Positions 27,427 through 36,151 of a DNA stretch of 64,000 bases are shown piece by piece; within the stretch, counting starts at the first letter, position 1; each line of letters begins with the position of its first letter. The notes under the pieces were generated by a model. It was not told where the DNA came from and made no database searches. It worked only from the letters and a program-made list of their open reading frames with translations. The DNA is from Acidobacteriota bacterium (lineage in GTDB: Bacteria; Actinomycetota; Acidimicrobiia; Acidimicrobiales; Microtrichaceae). The position numbers were made by a program, and so were the translations under genes. The stretch spans positions 59,897-123,896 of the forward strand of contig QEUP01000005.1 of the NCBI GenBank assembly GCA_003577145.1, read 5' to 3'.

Positions 27427-28634
27427 GATCGTGCCGGGTGCCCTCGCCTTCGGGCGTCGGCCGCGAGAACCGACATGGTCCCCAGCGCTGTCGACTCCCA
27501 CGTGAAGTTGGCGGCGTGGGCGAGCGCGCCTCTGCCGAGGGTGTCTCGTAGGTGACGATCCGAGAGCACAGCGGCGAGGGAATCAGCAAGGGCGCGGTCG
27601 TCGGGCGCTAGCAGGCCGCTGACCCCGTCGACGACGGCATCGAGGTGCCCGGCGATGCGGGTTGCAACCGCGGGTGTGCCACAGGCCGCCGCCTCGGTGA
27701 TGGTCATCCCCCAGCCCTCGCGTACGGAGGAGGAAGCCACCAACCAGGCCGAACGGTAGAGGTCGACGAGCTCGTCGTCGCCTATGCGGCCGGGCAGCGT
27801 CACCCAGTCCTCGGCGTCGAGCGAACGGATGAGCTCTTCCAGGGCGTCGCGCTCGTAGCCTTCGCCCACGATGATCAGCCGGGCCTGCGGCACGCGGTGG
27901 CGTACCTCGGCCATGCAGCGGATGAGGGAGTCGAAGCGCTTCACGGGTACCAGTCGGCCCACCGCCACCGCGAGGGGAGTGGCCGACACCGCTCCGCCTG
28001 GGGAGAAGGCGGGGTCGATGCCCGGTGGCACCACGTGGATCCCGTCGGCACCAAAGCCGAGCTCGTCCACCAACTCGGCCTTGGACGAGCGCGAGAGCGT
28101 CACGATGGCTGAGCGCCTGTAGACGCGGGGGGCGATGCGCTCCTCGAGCAGCAAACCCAGACGAGCCAGGTTGTCCGGGAGGGTCATGTTCCACATCGGA
28201 CCGTGGACGTGGTGCAGCCATACCATCCGCGGCCCGCGGCACCAGACGGGTGAGAAGAACGGCATACCGTTCCAGATCTCGACCAGGCCGTCGCGCTCGC
28301 CATGCCGCCCCCGTAACTCGCTCAGCACGGCACGGGGAAAGACCATGTATCGGCCGGCACGGCGGATGACGTGGTATCCATCACGCTCAGCGGTTGGCGG
28401 ATGACCCTGAGCGTAGGATGTCCGCAGGGTCACCTCGACGCCGGCGCGGGCCCAGATCTCGGCGATGGTGGCGGCGTGCAACTCGGAACCGCCCGCCTCG
28501 ACGTCGGCCAGATCACGCCAGGACAGGATGTGGATGCGCCGCAGACCGGCGTCGGCGGCCACGTCGCCGATCAGCTTCACGGTGTCGTCGGAGGCTGCCC
28601 GGCCGGCAACCCCGTTGGCTTTTCGATCGCTCAT
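27423..28634 (-). CDS. GT4-family glycosyltransferase
   Basis: 403 residues with the GT-B layout. An N-terminal acceptor domain (HILSWRDLADVEAGGSELHA) is followed by a C-terminal nucleotide-sugar domain with AVGRLVPVKRFDSLI, IIVGEGYERDAL and the retaining-enzyme segment SVREGWGMTITEAAACG (E-x7-E). It should transfer a sugar from a nucleotide donor to a lipid-linked acceptor at the cytoplasmic membrane face. The ATG at 28634 is preferred over upstream starts. Its stop overlaps the acyltransferase start (ATGA), so the two are translationally coupled and likely act on the same glycan. Confidence 0.9.
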   Translation of the reverse strand: MSDRKANGVAGRAASDDTVKLIGDVAADAGLRRIHILSWRDLADVEAGGSELHAATIAEIWARAGVEVTLRTSYAQGHPPTAERDGYHVIRRAGRYMVFPRAVLSELRGRHGERDGLVEIWNGMPFFSPVWCRGPRMVWLHHVHGPMWNMTLPDNLARLGLLLEERIAPRVYRRSAIVTLSRSSKAELVDELGFGADGIHVVPPGIDPAFSPGGAVSATPLAVAVGRLVPVKRFDSLIRCMAEVRHRVPQARLIIVGEGYERDALEELIRSLDAEDWVTLPGRIGDDELVDLYRSAWLVASSSVREGWGMTITEAAACGTPAVATRIAGHLDAVVDGVSGLLAPDDRALADSLAAVLSDRHLRDTLGRGALAHAANFTWESTALGTMSVLAADARRRGHPARS

Positions 28635-28947
28635 GGTCTGCGGCCCTGCGGGGTCGGTGGCCGGGTGACCCGGCACTTTGCGTGACCGACCGAGCACACT
28701 GCTACCGCGGCCGGTCGGTCGAGCCCGGCCCCCATGTTATGCGCGACCGCCCGCGATGCTGTAGACGGCGTAGTGCGGGCGCTTCGGCCACGAACCATGG
28801 GCTGGACTCCGAGTCCCTGGTCGCCTGCTGGTGCTCGTACCGGTACGTTTTGCATGCCTGTTCTCGTGGACGGGCCCCGTCGGTCACGGAAAGTGACTCG
28901 CCGTGGGAGGGAGCGGAGATGACATCGGAACTCGACGGGAGCGTCAG
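28635..28947. promoter_or_regulatory. Divergent intergenic region with a 9-bp inverted repeat
   Basis: 313 nt without a convincing gene between GT4 and the methyltransferase. GACCGACCG (28684-28692) and CGGTCGGTC (28712-28720) are perfect inverted arms with a 19-nt gap. GTCAC-GGAAA-GTGAC (28883-28897) is a smaller hairpin near the methyltransferase start. Both could be operator or transcript-structure elements. A clear -35/-10 pair is not visible. Confidence 0.35.
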
Positions 28948-29730
28948 ATGAAGTTAACAGGGGAACGACCCATCGAGGGGGTCACCCCCGACTCGCTGCT
29001 CGCGCTCCATGCTGCGGGCTATCGCGAGGTGGCCGAGCGCATCGGTGATGGGCTGTTCCTCGACATCGGGTGTGGACTGGGCGAAGGCACCGCGCAGTTC
29101 GCCTCGCCCGGCCGGCAACTTGTTGGCGCGGACTACGACCCCGAGACGGCGGCCGCGGCGCGTGACGGCCATCGCGAGATACGTCTGGTCACCTTCTGCG
29201 GCGACGGCGAGGCGCTCGGGCTGAGGGGTGACGTGTTCGATCACGTGTGCTCTTCGCACCTGATCGAGCATTTCGTGAAGCCTGCTGTTCACGTCCGAGA
29301 GGTGGCACGGGTGCTCTCACCGGCCGGTAGCGCCTTCTTCATCACACCGAATGCCCCAGCCGACTTCGAGAACCCCTTCCATGTGAGCCTCTTCGAGCCG
29401 CGCGAACTGCGTGAAACCCTCGAAGCCCACTTTGCCGACGTCGATGTGCTGGGCCTGGACGCCACCCAAGTCGTGAAGACGGACTTCGAGCGCCGCCGGG
29501 AGACCGCGCGACGGCTGTTGCGCCTGGACGTATTCGACTTGCGTCACCGTTTGCCGCGATCATGGTTCGTCGCACTGCACGGATTCGGTCGGCGAGTCGC
29601 CTACCGGGTGCTGGCACGACAGCAGTCAGAGGGAAACAGCGGTATCACTGCCGACGAGTTCTACCTCACGTCCGACATCGACCCGAGCACACTCGTCCTG
29701 TTCGCGGTCGCCCGCAAACCACTTCGCTGA
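28948..29730 (+). CDS. Class I SAM-dependent methyltransferase
   Basis: 260 residues. The SAM-binding motif I is LDIGCGLGEGT. The segment FDHVCSSHLIEHFVKPAVHV then VARVLSPAGSAFFITPN is the usual motif IV-VI region of the UbiE/Methyltransf_11 type. The substrate is unknown; the glycosyltransferase neighbours suggest methylation of a sugar or lipid carrier. The ATG at 28948 follows GGGAGC at a suitable distance. The next gene starts 18 nt after its stop. Confidence 0.87.
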   Translation: MKLTGERPIEGVTPDSLLALHAAGYREVAERIGDGLFLDIGCGLGEGTAQFASPGRQLVGADYDPETAAAARDGHREIRLVTFCGDGEALGLRGDVFDHVCSSHLIEHFVKPAVHVREVARVLSPAGSAFFITPNAPADFENPFHVSLFEPRELRETLEAHFADVDVLGLDATQVVKTDFERRRETARRLLRLDVFDLRHRLPRSWFVALHGFGRRVAYRVLARQQSEGNSGITADEFYLTSDIDPSTLVLFAVARKPLR

Positions 29731-29748
29731 CGAACGAGGTGAATCGAA

Positions 29749-30447
29749 TTGAAACCGGAGATGCTCACCATCGTGATGCCCGTCTACAACGAGCGGGCGA
29801 CCTTGAGGCGTGCAGTGGAGAGGGTTCTCGCGGTGGAGTTCCCGTTGCCGTGTGAGTTGATGCTGGTCGACGACGGCTCGACCGATGGCTGCCTCGAAAC
29901 GGTCAAGGACTTCGTTGAAGCGGGTGACGTGCGGATCGTCGAACAGCCGCACAACGAGGGGAAAGGCGCGGCCCTGCGCCGGGGCATCGCCGAGGCCGGT
30001 GGTGACCTGATGACGGTCCTCGATGCCGACCTCGAGTACGACCCCGAGGACTTCCTCCCAATGCTCGATGCAGTCCTGATCGAGGACGCTCGTGTCGTCT
30101 ACGGCAAGCGGTCCTTCGGAGGGCACGCCGCTTACTCGTTCTGGTACGTGCTGGGCAACAAGTTCCTGGCGTTCTGGGCGAGTTTCCTCTACGACGCCTG
30201 GCTCTCCGACATCGAGACCTGCCTGAAGATCGCCCCGACCGAGCTCTGGCGCGAGATGAGCCTCGAGAGCAGTGGTTTCGGCATCGAAGCCGAAGTCACC
30301 GGGAAGTTCCTGCGTAGGGGTGAGCGGATCTTCGAGGTGCCCATCACCTACCGGGCCCGGGGCCGGGAGGAGGGCAAGAAGCTGCAATGGACCGACGGGG
30401 TCGCTGCTCTGTGGATCCTGTTGCGGATCCGCTTGTTCGGCAGCTGA
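29749..30447 (+). CDS. GT2 glycosyltransferase, polyprenyl-phosphate sugar synthase-like
   Basis: 232 residues, a single GT-A domain. It has IVMPVYNERATLRRA, LMLVDDGSTDG and a DXD-type VLDADLEYDPEDF. This size and pattern match DPM1/Ppm1-type enzymes that make polyprenyl-phosphate mannose or glucose. Such products are the donors for GT39/GT-C enzymes, four of which are encoded downstream. The TTG at 29749 is taken as the start because GAGGTGA lies 6 nt upstream; the ATG at 29761 has its only purine-rich stretch directly abutting it. Confidence 0.88.
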   Translation: MKPEMLTIVMPVYNERATLRRAVERVLAVEFPLPCELMLVDDGSTDGCLETVKDFVEAGDVRIVEQPHNEGKGAALRRGIAEAGGDLMTVLDADLEYDPEDFLPMLDAVLIEDARVVYGKRSFGGHAAYSFWYVLGNKFLAFWASFLYDAWLSDIETCLKIAPTELWREMSLESSGFGIEAEVTGKFLRRGERIFEVPITYRARGREEGKKLQWTDGVAALWILLRIRLFGS

Positions 30448-30466
30448 CGTTCGCCCTCGAGGTCGA

Positions 30467-31618
30467 TCAGCCACAGGTCGAGATCGCAGGCGCGCCGGCG
30501 AAGCGGTCGGCGATCCAGTTGACAACCGTGGCTGTGGAGTCGACCCCGTGCCCTTCCCCCGGTCGGGTCTGGTATTCGAGGGTGGTCCCGTTGGCGCAGG
30601 CGCGGCTGACATAGTCGGCGGTCAGGCCAGGATCCACGATCTGGTCGTCCTGGCCCTGGATCACCAGAACCGGAACCGCCACAGCGGTGTCGCCGACCCG
30701 GCTCTGCCCGAGACGGTTCGCCCAGGCCTCGACATCGCTCGGAGAAGTGTGGATGAAGTCCTCGAAGTCACCCGCGAAGTGCTCGACGAGCTCATCGATG
30801 CAAAGGGTCTCGACGACGTCGAGATCCCCGAGCACCGCGTCGGTGAAGACGTCCTCGAGCCGGAGGTCCACTGAATCCCCGTGACCCAGCAGCACGGCCA
30901 CGGTGACGCCGACCTGATCCGCCTCGGTGACGCCGCGCTCGGCGAAGCTCAGGACATCGGTTACGGGGGCGGCAGCGGCAGCCCCGACGAGATCGAGCTC
31001 GGGCGCGTAGTGCGGCGCCTCTTCGGCGGCGGCGAGAACCGCGTGCCCACCCTGACTGAAGCCCCACAATGCCACCGGGGCATCAGGGGAGAGGGAAGCC
31101 GGTGGTACCGCGACGGCAGCGCGGGCTGCGTCGAGGACGGTGTGGGCCTCGCTGGAGGACTCGAGATACGGATGGGGGGAGCTGGTGCCGAGGCCTTCGT
31201 AGTCGGGGGCGACGACCGCCCAACCGGCAGCGAGCAGTTCGTTGACACCGATGATCGTGTTGGGTCCCGAGCGGGACGGAGCGCACTTGTCTGCGGTACC
31301 GGTGGTGTGGTGGGCCCAAACGACGAGAGGCCGGACCCCACCCCGGTCGGCCTGGTCGCCTTCAGGGACCAGGAGCATCCCGGTAGAGACGATGTCCTCT
31401 CCCGCAGCAGAGGTCGAGCGGTAGGTGATCTTCCACGAATCGGCCGCGGCGGGCCCCTCGATCGGCTCGTAGTCGAGCATCTCGCCAGGGGGTCCCTCGG
31501 TTCGAGGGTCAGCGTCGACCACATCGATCGTAGTGGTCGATGTGTCGGCTACCGGTGCGGTGGCCGAGCAGGAGACGGCCAACACGAAGCACGCCGGCAG
31601 GGTGGACAGCCTTCTCAA
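30467..31618 (-). CDS. Secretory-lipase-family lipoprotein
   Basis: 383 residues. The short signal peptide ends in the lipobox LAVSC (Cys17), so it should be lipid-anchored outside. The alpha/beta hydrolase domain matches the LIP secretory lipase family, with nucleophile in LWGFSQGGH near Ser188, Asp in GQDDQIVDP near 324 and His in GEGHGVD near 357. It may hydrolyse esters on envelope lipids or glycans. The start is TTG at 31618, overlapping the stop of the AftD-like gene as TTGA. Longer upstream reading in this frame crosses the AftD-like gene and is not real. Confidence 0.87.
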   Translation of the reverse strand: MRRLSTLPACFVLAVSCSATAPVADTSTTTIDVVDADPRTEGPPGEMLDYEPIEGPAAADSWKITYRSTSAAGEDIVSTGMLLVPEGDQADRGGVRPLVVWAHHTTGTADKCAPSRSGPNTIIGVNELLAAGWAVVAPDYEGLGTSSPHPYLESSSEAHTVLDAARAAVAVPPASLSPDAPVALWGFSQGGHAVLAAAEEAPHYAPELDLVGAAAAAPVTDVLSFAERGVTEADQVGVTVAVLLGHGDSVDLRLEDVFTDAVLGDLDVVETLCIDELVEHFAGDFEDFIHTSPSDVEAWANRLGQSRVGDTAVAVPVLVIQGQDDQIVDPGLTADYVSRACANGTTLEYQTRPGEGHGVDSTATVVNWIADRFAGAPAISTCG

Positions 31619-34600
31619 TTCTCGACCTCGCGGCGCCAGCCGGCTCGCTGGGCCTCGATCACGGCCTCGACAACGAGAAACCCCGCGGCGAGCAGTCCGA
31701 GGATGTGCACAGCCTCGAAGTTCTGCGGCCACTCGAAATCGGCGGGGAAGCCGTTGCGGTACTGGCGCGCGACCACATACAGGGCTGCCGCGAGGAGGCT
31801 GCCCACGCTGAGGGCACGAACCAGTACCCAGCCGGCTCGATTGCTGAGCCCGAAGGCGGTGACTGCGGCGAAGATCGGGCCCCAGATCGGGCCGATCAGC
31901 AACGCCGCGGCGCCGAAGGCGACCGCCGAGTACCAGACCAGCACACTGGTGGCCGGGGGAGCCCCGTAGCCGTCGAAGGGCGAGATCAGGAAGGGGTCGG
32001 CCGGCTGGACGCGCGTCGTGGGGATCGATGCACCGCCGAGAAATCGCGGCCGCCACACGACGAGGGCGACACACAACGCGCTCGCTGCGAGTGCGATGCC
32101 GATGCCCAGCCACACGATCCGTTGGGGCGGCCAACTCACCTCGATCCGGAAGGACGAGGCGAGTCCCAGGCCGGCCGGATCGACGAACCATCCGTTGGCG
32201 TAACCGTTGATCAGGGTGGGAGGACCGAGCTCCATCCCGTCCACCGATGCCGACCACCCCTCGTTGTAGCTCTCGCCGAGGACCAGCCAGAATGGCTCAT
32301 CGGCCCCGTCGACGTCGAGGGAGTAGGTGGCTCTGCCGGCGTCGACATCCATTCGGGGTACGGGTCCCGGCGCAGGCGCCGCCGAGGGGTGGGCCGGCCC
32401 GCCACCGGCAGCCGAGGTGATCGCGACCTGATCGATGTCGAAGCCGGATTCGTCTCCCGGCCGGGTCTCCAGCGTCGTCGTCCCGGCGGTGAGGTCGAGC
32501 GCGGCATCGTTGCAGGCAGTGATGCCGAGCGGCTCTCTTGCTTCCGCCTCGGCAACGGTGCCCTCGATGCTGAGGGCAACGTCGACGCCATCTATGCTCA
32601 GCAATCCCTCGCGACAGGACGGGTCGATCTCCGCCGACGGCTGTGTGATCCAGTACTGCTCACCGAGGCCGATCTCGGCGACCCCTAGAGGCAGGATCGT
32701 CGGTCCACCCGAGTACCAGTCGAGAGATTCCTCACTGCGGACTTCTTCGAAGGTGAATCTGAGGTCGGTACCGGAGACCGGGCCTACGTCGACTTGGACT
32801 TCCTGAACGTGACCCTGCTCCGAGCCGTCGCTGATCTCGGGGATCGCGACCGTCGTCACCGGTTCGCCGTCCGCGTGGATCGTCAGCTTCGTGGGAACCG
32901 AGTGCCTACCATCGGCGATGACCGCGAGATCGAGTCGGTCGAAGCTGATGGGCTCGGAGAACTCGAAGTCGAGCCAGTTGCCCTCCGCCGCCGAGACAGG
33001 GCTCTGCCATGCCGTCGCCGGGTCACCGTCGAGAGCTTTGCTGGCCCGCGACGACGGATCGCCGGGTAGGCGACCGCCGCTCGTCGCGGTCACCCCCCCG
33101 GAGTCGGCCGAAGGCGTGCCGAGAAGCCGGTCGATCTCGGCATCAGGGATGTCAGCCGACAGCCTCGCCGTCCCGGTCACGTCGAAGGCACGGTCGTTGA
33201 ACAGCTCGAACTCCCTGATCAAGGAGTCCTCTTCGTCTTCGAGCACCGGTTCGGAGGGGTTGGCCCGCTGCCGGGTGAAGACGTAGCTGAGGAAGTGGTC
33301 GATGGCAGAGCCACCGACGCTGTCGAGAAGACCCGTCGGAAGGCGTATGACCTCGTCCACCGTCAGGTCGGCGACCCCGACCTCGGCGAACCCGACCCCG
33401 CTCTTCCCGTCGTATTTCGTGAGAGGACCGACGCTGTCGGCGATGATCTCGACATCGAGCCGCGAGAAGGTCTGCTCGGGGAAGCTGACCACCTGGCCGG
33501 GCTCGACCCGCGAGCTGTCATCGAGCTCGACATCGATCTGCTCTCCGCCGTCGAATGTCAGGCGCACCTCTGTGATCCAGCGGTTGGCCGGGAGCTGGGG
33601 CTGGAGGAAGGTGATCTCGTCGGTGGTGACCGGCTCGTCCGTCTCGATCCGGAGGAACTCGCCGAGGACCTCGTCGAACGCCCCGACCCTCCACGCGGTG
33701 GCCGGGTCGCCATCCATCGCGAGAGCCGCCCGATCTCCAGGGGTGAACGTGACCGGGTTTCCATACGCCGAGGCCGCGACGTTCACGCCGCCTCGCTGGT
33801 CGGACACCGTGTACCACGAGTCGTCAGCCTCTGGGAACAGCGGGAGCCGGTTGTCCTTGTGGTCGACCACCAGCGGCTCCTCCCCGGCCTGTTCGGTGTA
33901 GCCGTCGTTCTCTCGCACTGCGCCCCAACGCCGGGCCTCACGTCGGTTCTCATCGGTGATGACGAGCTGGGCATCTTGACGGAGGAGTGCGTCGAGGCCT
34001 TCTGGGTCTGCGGCGAAGGTTGCGGCGTAGAACAGGGCTCGCTGGGGATCGAGGAGACCGGCGGCGGCGACGTCGACGAGGCCGGCGCCGTTGCCGTCGA
34101 CGATCTGAGGAGATGTGACCGGTACCGGTCTCACGATCGGCAAGGGGTCATCGACGCCGAACACCGTGACAGGAGCAGGGTCCTCGAGCTCGTCGGGAGT
34201 TCCGAGCTCCACCTCGTCGAGCAGCGGCAGCGTGTCCACCGGGACGTTGGCCACCGGGTCGCCGAAGGTGGCGACCTCGGTGAGGCCGGGAGTAGCGAGG
34301 AAAGCCGCATAGGTGGATACGGGACGCGGGGTCCGGTATCGCTCGAACTGGAGATCGTTGCGTAGGACCACCTCTCCCACGGCAAGGAGGCGGGCGAGGT
34401 CGGCGAAGCCGGTGGCGTCGAAGCGTCCTTCCTGGAGCTGGAGATCCACCGCGTTGAGGAGGTCTGCCGAGGCGGGCGACCCGAAGGGGATGAGCTCGCG
34501 GGCGAGGTAGCCGCGATCGATGAGCCCGGGCGTGATCGGGTCGACCGTGTTGCCCCAGCGGTAGGAGGCGAAGTCAATGCCCGGGAGCTCCAGTAGCCGA

Positions 34601-35949
34601 GTGCCGTGGTCGCCCTCGTCGAGATACGCAGCCGCCTTCTCCCAGTACTCGGGGATGTGCTCGTCGCGCTCGAGGTTCCGGTCGACCAGCCGGCCCAGCC
34701 AGAGAGCCGACAGGTTTGCGACGACGAGGGTTATCGCCACCGCGGCGAACAACACCCGCCGTCCGGGGAGTCGTCGGCCGAGGGCGGCGACGCCGGCCCC
34801 GAGGAATACCGCGGTCGACAGCACTATCAGCGGGACGGCTCGAGGTGTGCTCCTGAAAGCCAGGCCGGTGTCGGTCTCCGTCCAGGCTTTGAACAGCGCT
34901 CCGAACGGCGAGGGGCTGTCGAAGGGATGGGCGCCCACCGACAGGAACGTGCCGAGGGCCAACAGCAGCACGAAGAAGATCCGGTGGCGCCACCGCGCGA
35001 CGACAGCCGCGGTGAATGCCAGGATCGGGAGGAGATAGGACAGGGCGATGGCGGGCACGGACTCGGTGTATGTCACGCTGGCCTCGATCCACGGCCCGAG
35101 TTTGTCGTTGCCGTAGAAGAACCAGTAGCCGAGCCCCCTCAGCAACTCGGGCGCCACCGCGGCGTCAGCGACGACCTCGTAGGTCTCGGTGTAGCGGAGC
35201 ACATCGATGCCGTACTGCCCTTGCAGGTACAGCCCGGCTATCCACCAGGCCGACGTTGCCACCGTCAGGACGGCTATGCGGGCTGCTGTCGCCAAGGCCT
35301 CACGAAGGTCCACTTCCCTGGCGATGAAGGTCGCGTGCACGAACCACAGCACGGGCCCGAAGCCGACCAGGAGCAAGGAGGTGGCGTTCACCCCGCCGAC
35401 CAACTGCACGGTCAGAGCGAAGAGCGCGGGATAGCGCCACCCTCCTTCGCGCAGCGACTTGACGGCCAGGGCGATCAGCCAGGGAAGCCCGGCGAAGGGA
35501 AGGAGGATGACAGAGATCCGTGCCGCGTAGTGCACGATGTAGGGGCTGAGGGCGTACGCGAAGGACGCGACGGCCATCCCCGAACCCTGCCAGCGCAGTG
35601 TTCGCAGCAGGTAGCGCACCCCGAGCCCGGCGAGCAGCATCACCGATCCCAGCCAGAGGCGTTGTGCCAGCCAGTCAGGTACTCCGACCGTGTCCATGAG
35701 CCAGTAGTAAGGCCCGATCGGGAACAGGTAGCCGATCGTCTGATGAGTGACCGTGCCCGCAGCCGTGCCCGAGTCCCACAGGTAAGGTGCGTCGGCCAGC
35801 AGCCGGCCCGGGTCGAGATAGAGGTAGCTCTTGGTGTCGGCCCCCACCTCGCCGGGACTCGTGAACAGCAAGGGGACGTAGCAGACGGCGGCCAGGAGGA
35901 TGTACGGGCCGTCGGACCACTGCTCGAGCCAGAGCCGGATTCGTCTCAC
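31615..35949 (-). CDS. AftD-like membrane arabinofuranosyltransferase (DUF3367 family)
   Basis: 1444 residues. The N-terminal about 470 residues are a GT-C membrane domain with the family motif VGADTKSYLYLDPGRLL after the first helix, where the Asp is the expected catalytic base. The large extracytoplasmic part contains two discoidin/CBM-like domains, each opening with an A-x-DGDPATAW segment (near residues 746 and 975), and the C-terminus has four more helices. AftD enzymes of Mycobacteriales branch arabinan using decaprenyl-phosphate arabinose. A homologue here, with no mycolate genes in view, suggests a furanose-containing envelope glycan. The start is GTG at 35949. Confidence 0.88.
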   Translation of the reverse strand: MRRIRLWLEQWSDGPYILLAAVCYVPLLFTSPGEVGADTKSYLYLDPGRLLADAPYLWDSGTAAGTVTHQTIGYLFPIGPYYWLMDTVGVPDWLAQRLWLGSVMLLAGLGVRYLLRTLRWQGSGMAVASFAYALSPYIVHYAARISVILLPFAGLPWLIALAVKSLREGGWRYPALFALTVQLVGGVNATSLLLVGFGPVLWFVHATFIAREVDLREALATAARIAVLTVATSAWWIAGLYLQGQYGIDVLRYTETYEVVADAAVAPELLRGLGYWFFYGNDKLGPWIEASVTYTESVPAIALSYLLPILAFTAAVVARWRHRIFFVLLLALGTFLSVGAHPFDSPSPFGALFKAWTETDTGLAFRSTPRAVPLIVLSTAVFLGAGVAALGRRLPGRRVLFAAVAITLVVANLSALWLGRLVDRNLERDEHIPEYWEKAAAYLDEGDHGTRLLELPGIDFASYRWGNTVDPITPGLIDRGYLARELIPFGSPASADLLNAVDLQLQEGRFDATGFADLARLLAVGEVVLRNDLQFERYRTPRPVSTYAAFLATPGLTEVATFGDPVANVPVDTLPLLDEVELGTPDELEDPAPVTVFGVDDPLPIVRPVPVTSPQIVDGNGAGLVDVAAAGLLDPQRALFYAATFAADPEGLDALLRQDAQLVITDENRREARRWGAVRENDGYTEQAGEEPLVVDHKDNRLPLFPEADDSWYTVSDQRGGVNVAASAYGNPVTFTPGDRAALAMDGDPATAWRVGAFDEVLGEFLRIETDEPVTTDEITFLQPQLPANRWITEVRLTFDGGEQIDVELDDSSRVEPGQVVSFPEQTFSRLDVEIIADSVGPLTKYDGKSGVGFAEVGVADLTVDEVIRLPTGLLDSVGGSAIDHFLSYVFTRQRANPSEPVLEDEEDSLIREFELFNDRAFDVTGTARLSADIPDAEIDRLLGTPSADSGGVTATSGGRLPGDPSSRASKALDGDPATAWQSPVSAAEGNWLDFEFSEPISFDRLDLAVIADGRHSVPTKLTIHADGEPVTTVAIPEISDGSEQGHVQEVQVDVGPVSGTDLRFTFEEVRSEESLDWYSGGPTILPLGVAEIGLGEQYWITQPSAEIDPSCREGLLSIDGVDVALSIEGTVAEAEAREPLGITACNDAALDLTAGTTTLETRPGDESGFDIDQVAITSAAGGGPAHPSAAPAPGPVPRMDVDAGRATYSLDVDGADEPFWLVLGESYNEGWSASVDGMELGPPTLINGYANGWFVDPAGLGLASSFRIEVSWPPQRIVWLGIGIALAASALCVALVVWRPRFLGGASIPTTRVQPADPFLISPFDGYGAPPATSVLVWYSAVAFGAAALLIGPIWGPIFAAVTAFGLSNRAGWVLVRALSVGSLLAAALYVVARQYRNGFPADFEWPQNFEAVHILGLLAAGFLVVEAVIEAQRAGWRREVEN

Positions 35950-35975
35950 GTCAGGGAATGCGTCTCACGTCAGGG
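35942..35975. repeat. 15-nt tandem repeat over the AftD-like start codon
   Basis: CGTCTCACGTCAGGG occurs at 35942-35956 and again at 35961-35975, a 19-nt period. On the minus strand each copy reads CCCTGACGTGAGACG, so the GTG start and its context are duplicated. The upstream copy opens a five-codon frame that stops at TGA just before the real start. Confidence 0.7.
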
Positions 35976-36137
35976 GTATGCAGCGTTTCGTCGGTCACGG
36001 GGATCGTCGCAAGGCGCGAGCGGTGGCCAGACCAGTGCGATGGTCCCACTCACACCGGGTGCAGAGCATAGATCCTCTGTCGTCGGTGTCCTGTCGGGTT
36101 GGTTCGCCATGGCTCCTGCTCCGCCTCGGCCCGGGTG

Positions 36138-36143
36138 TAGCAT
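36138..36143 (+). promoter_or_regulatory. -10 box (TAGCAT) for a leaderless GT39 gene
   Basis: The hexamer ends 8 nt before the GTG at 36152 with no ribosome site between. It lies in the 202-nt divergent region upstream of the AftD-like gene. Confidence 0.35.
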
Positions 36144-36151
36144 GCCGGGTC

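Noticed and set aside
28734..28922. 62-residue plus frame in the divergent region
   Set aside because: No start signal, no fold-like composition, overlaps likely control elements.
30467..32257. 596-residue version of the lipase
   Set aside because: The first 213 residues are out-of-frame AftD-like sequence; the TTG at 31618 with lipobox is the sensible start.
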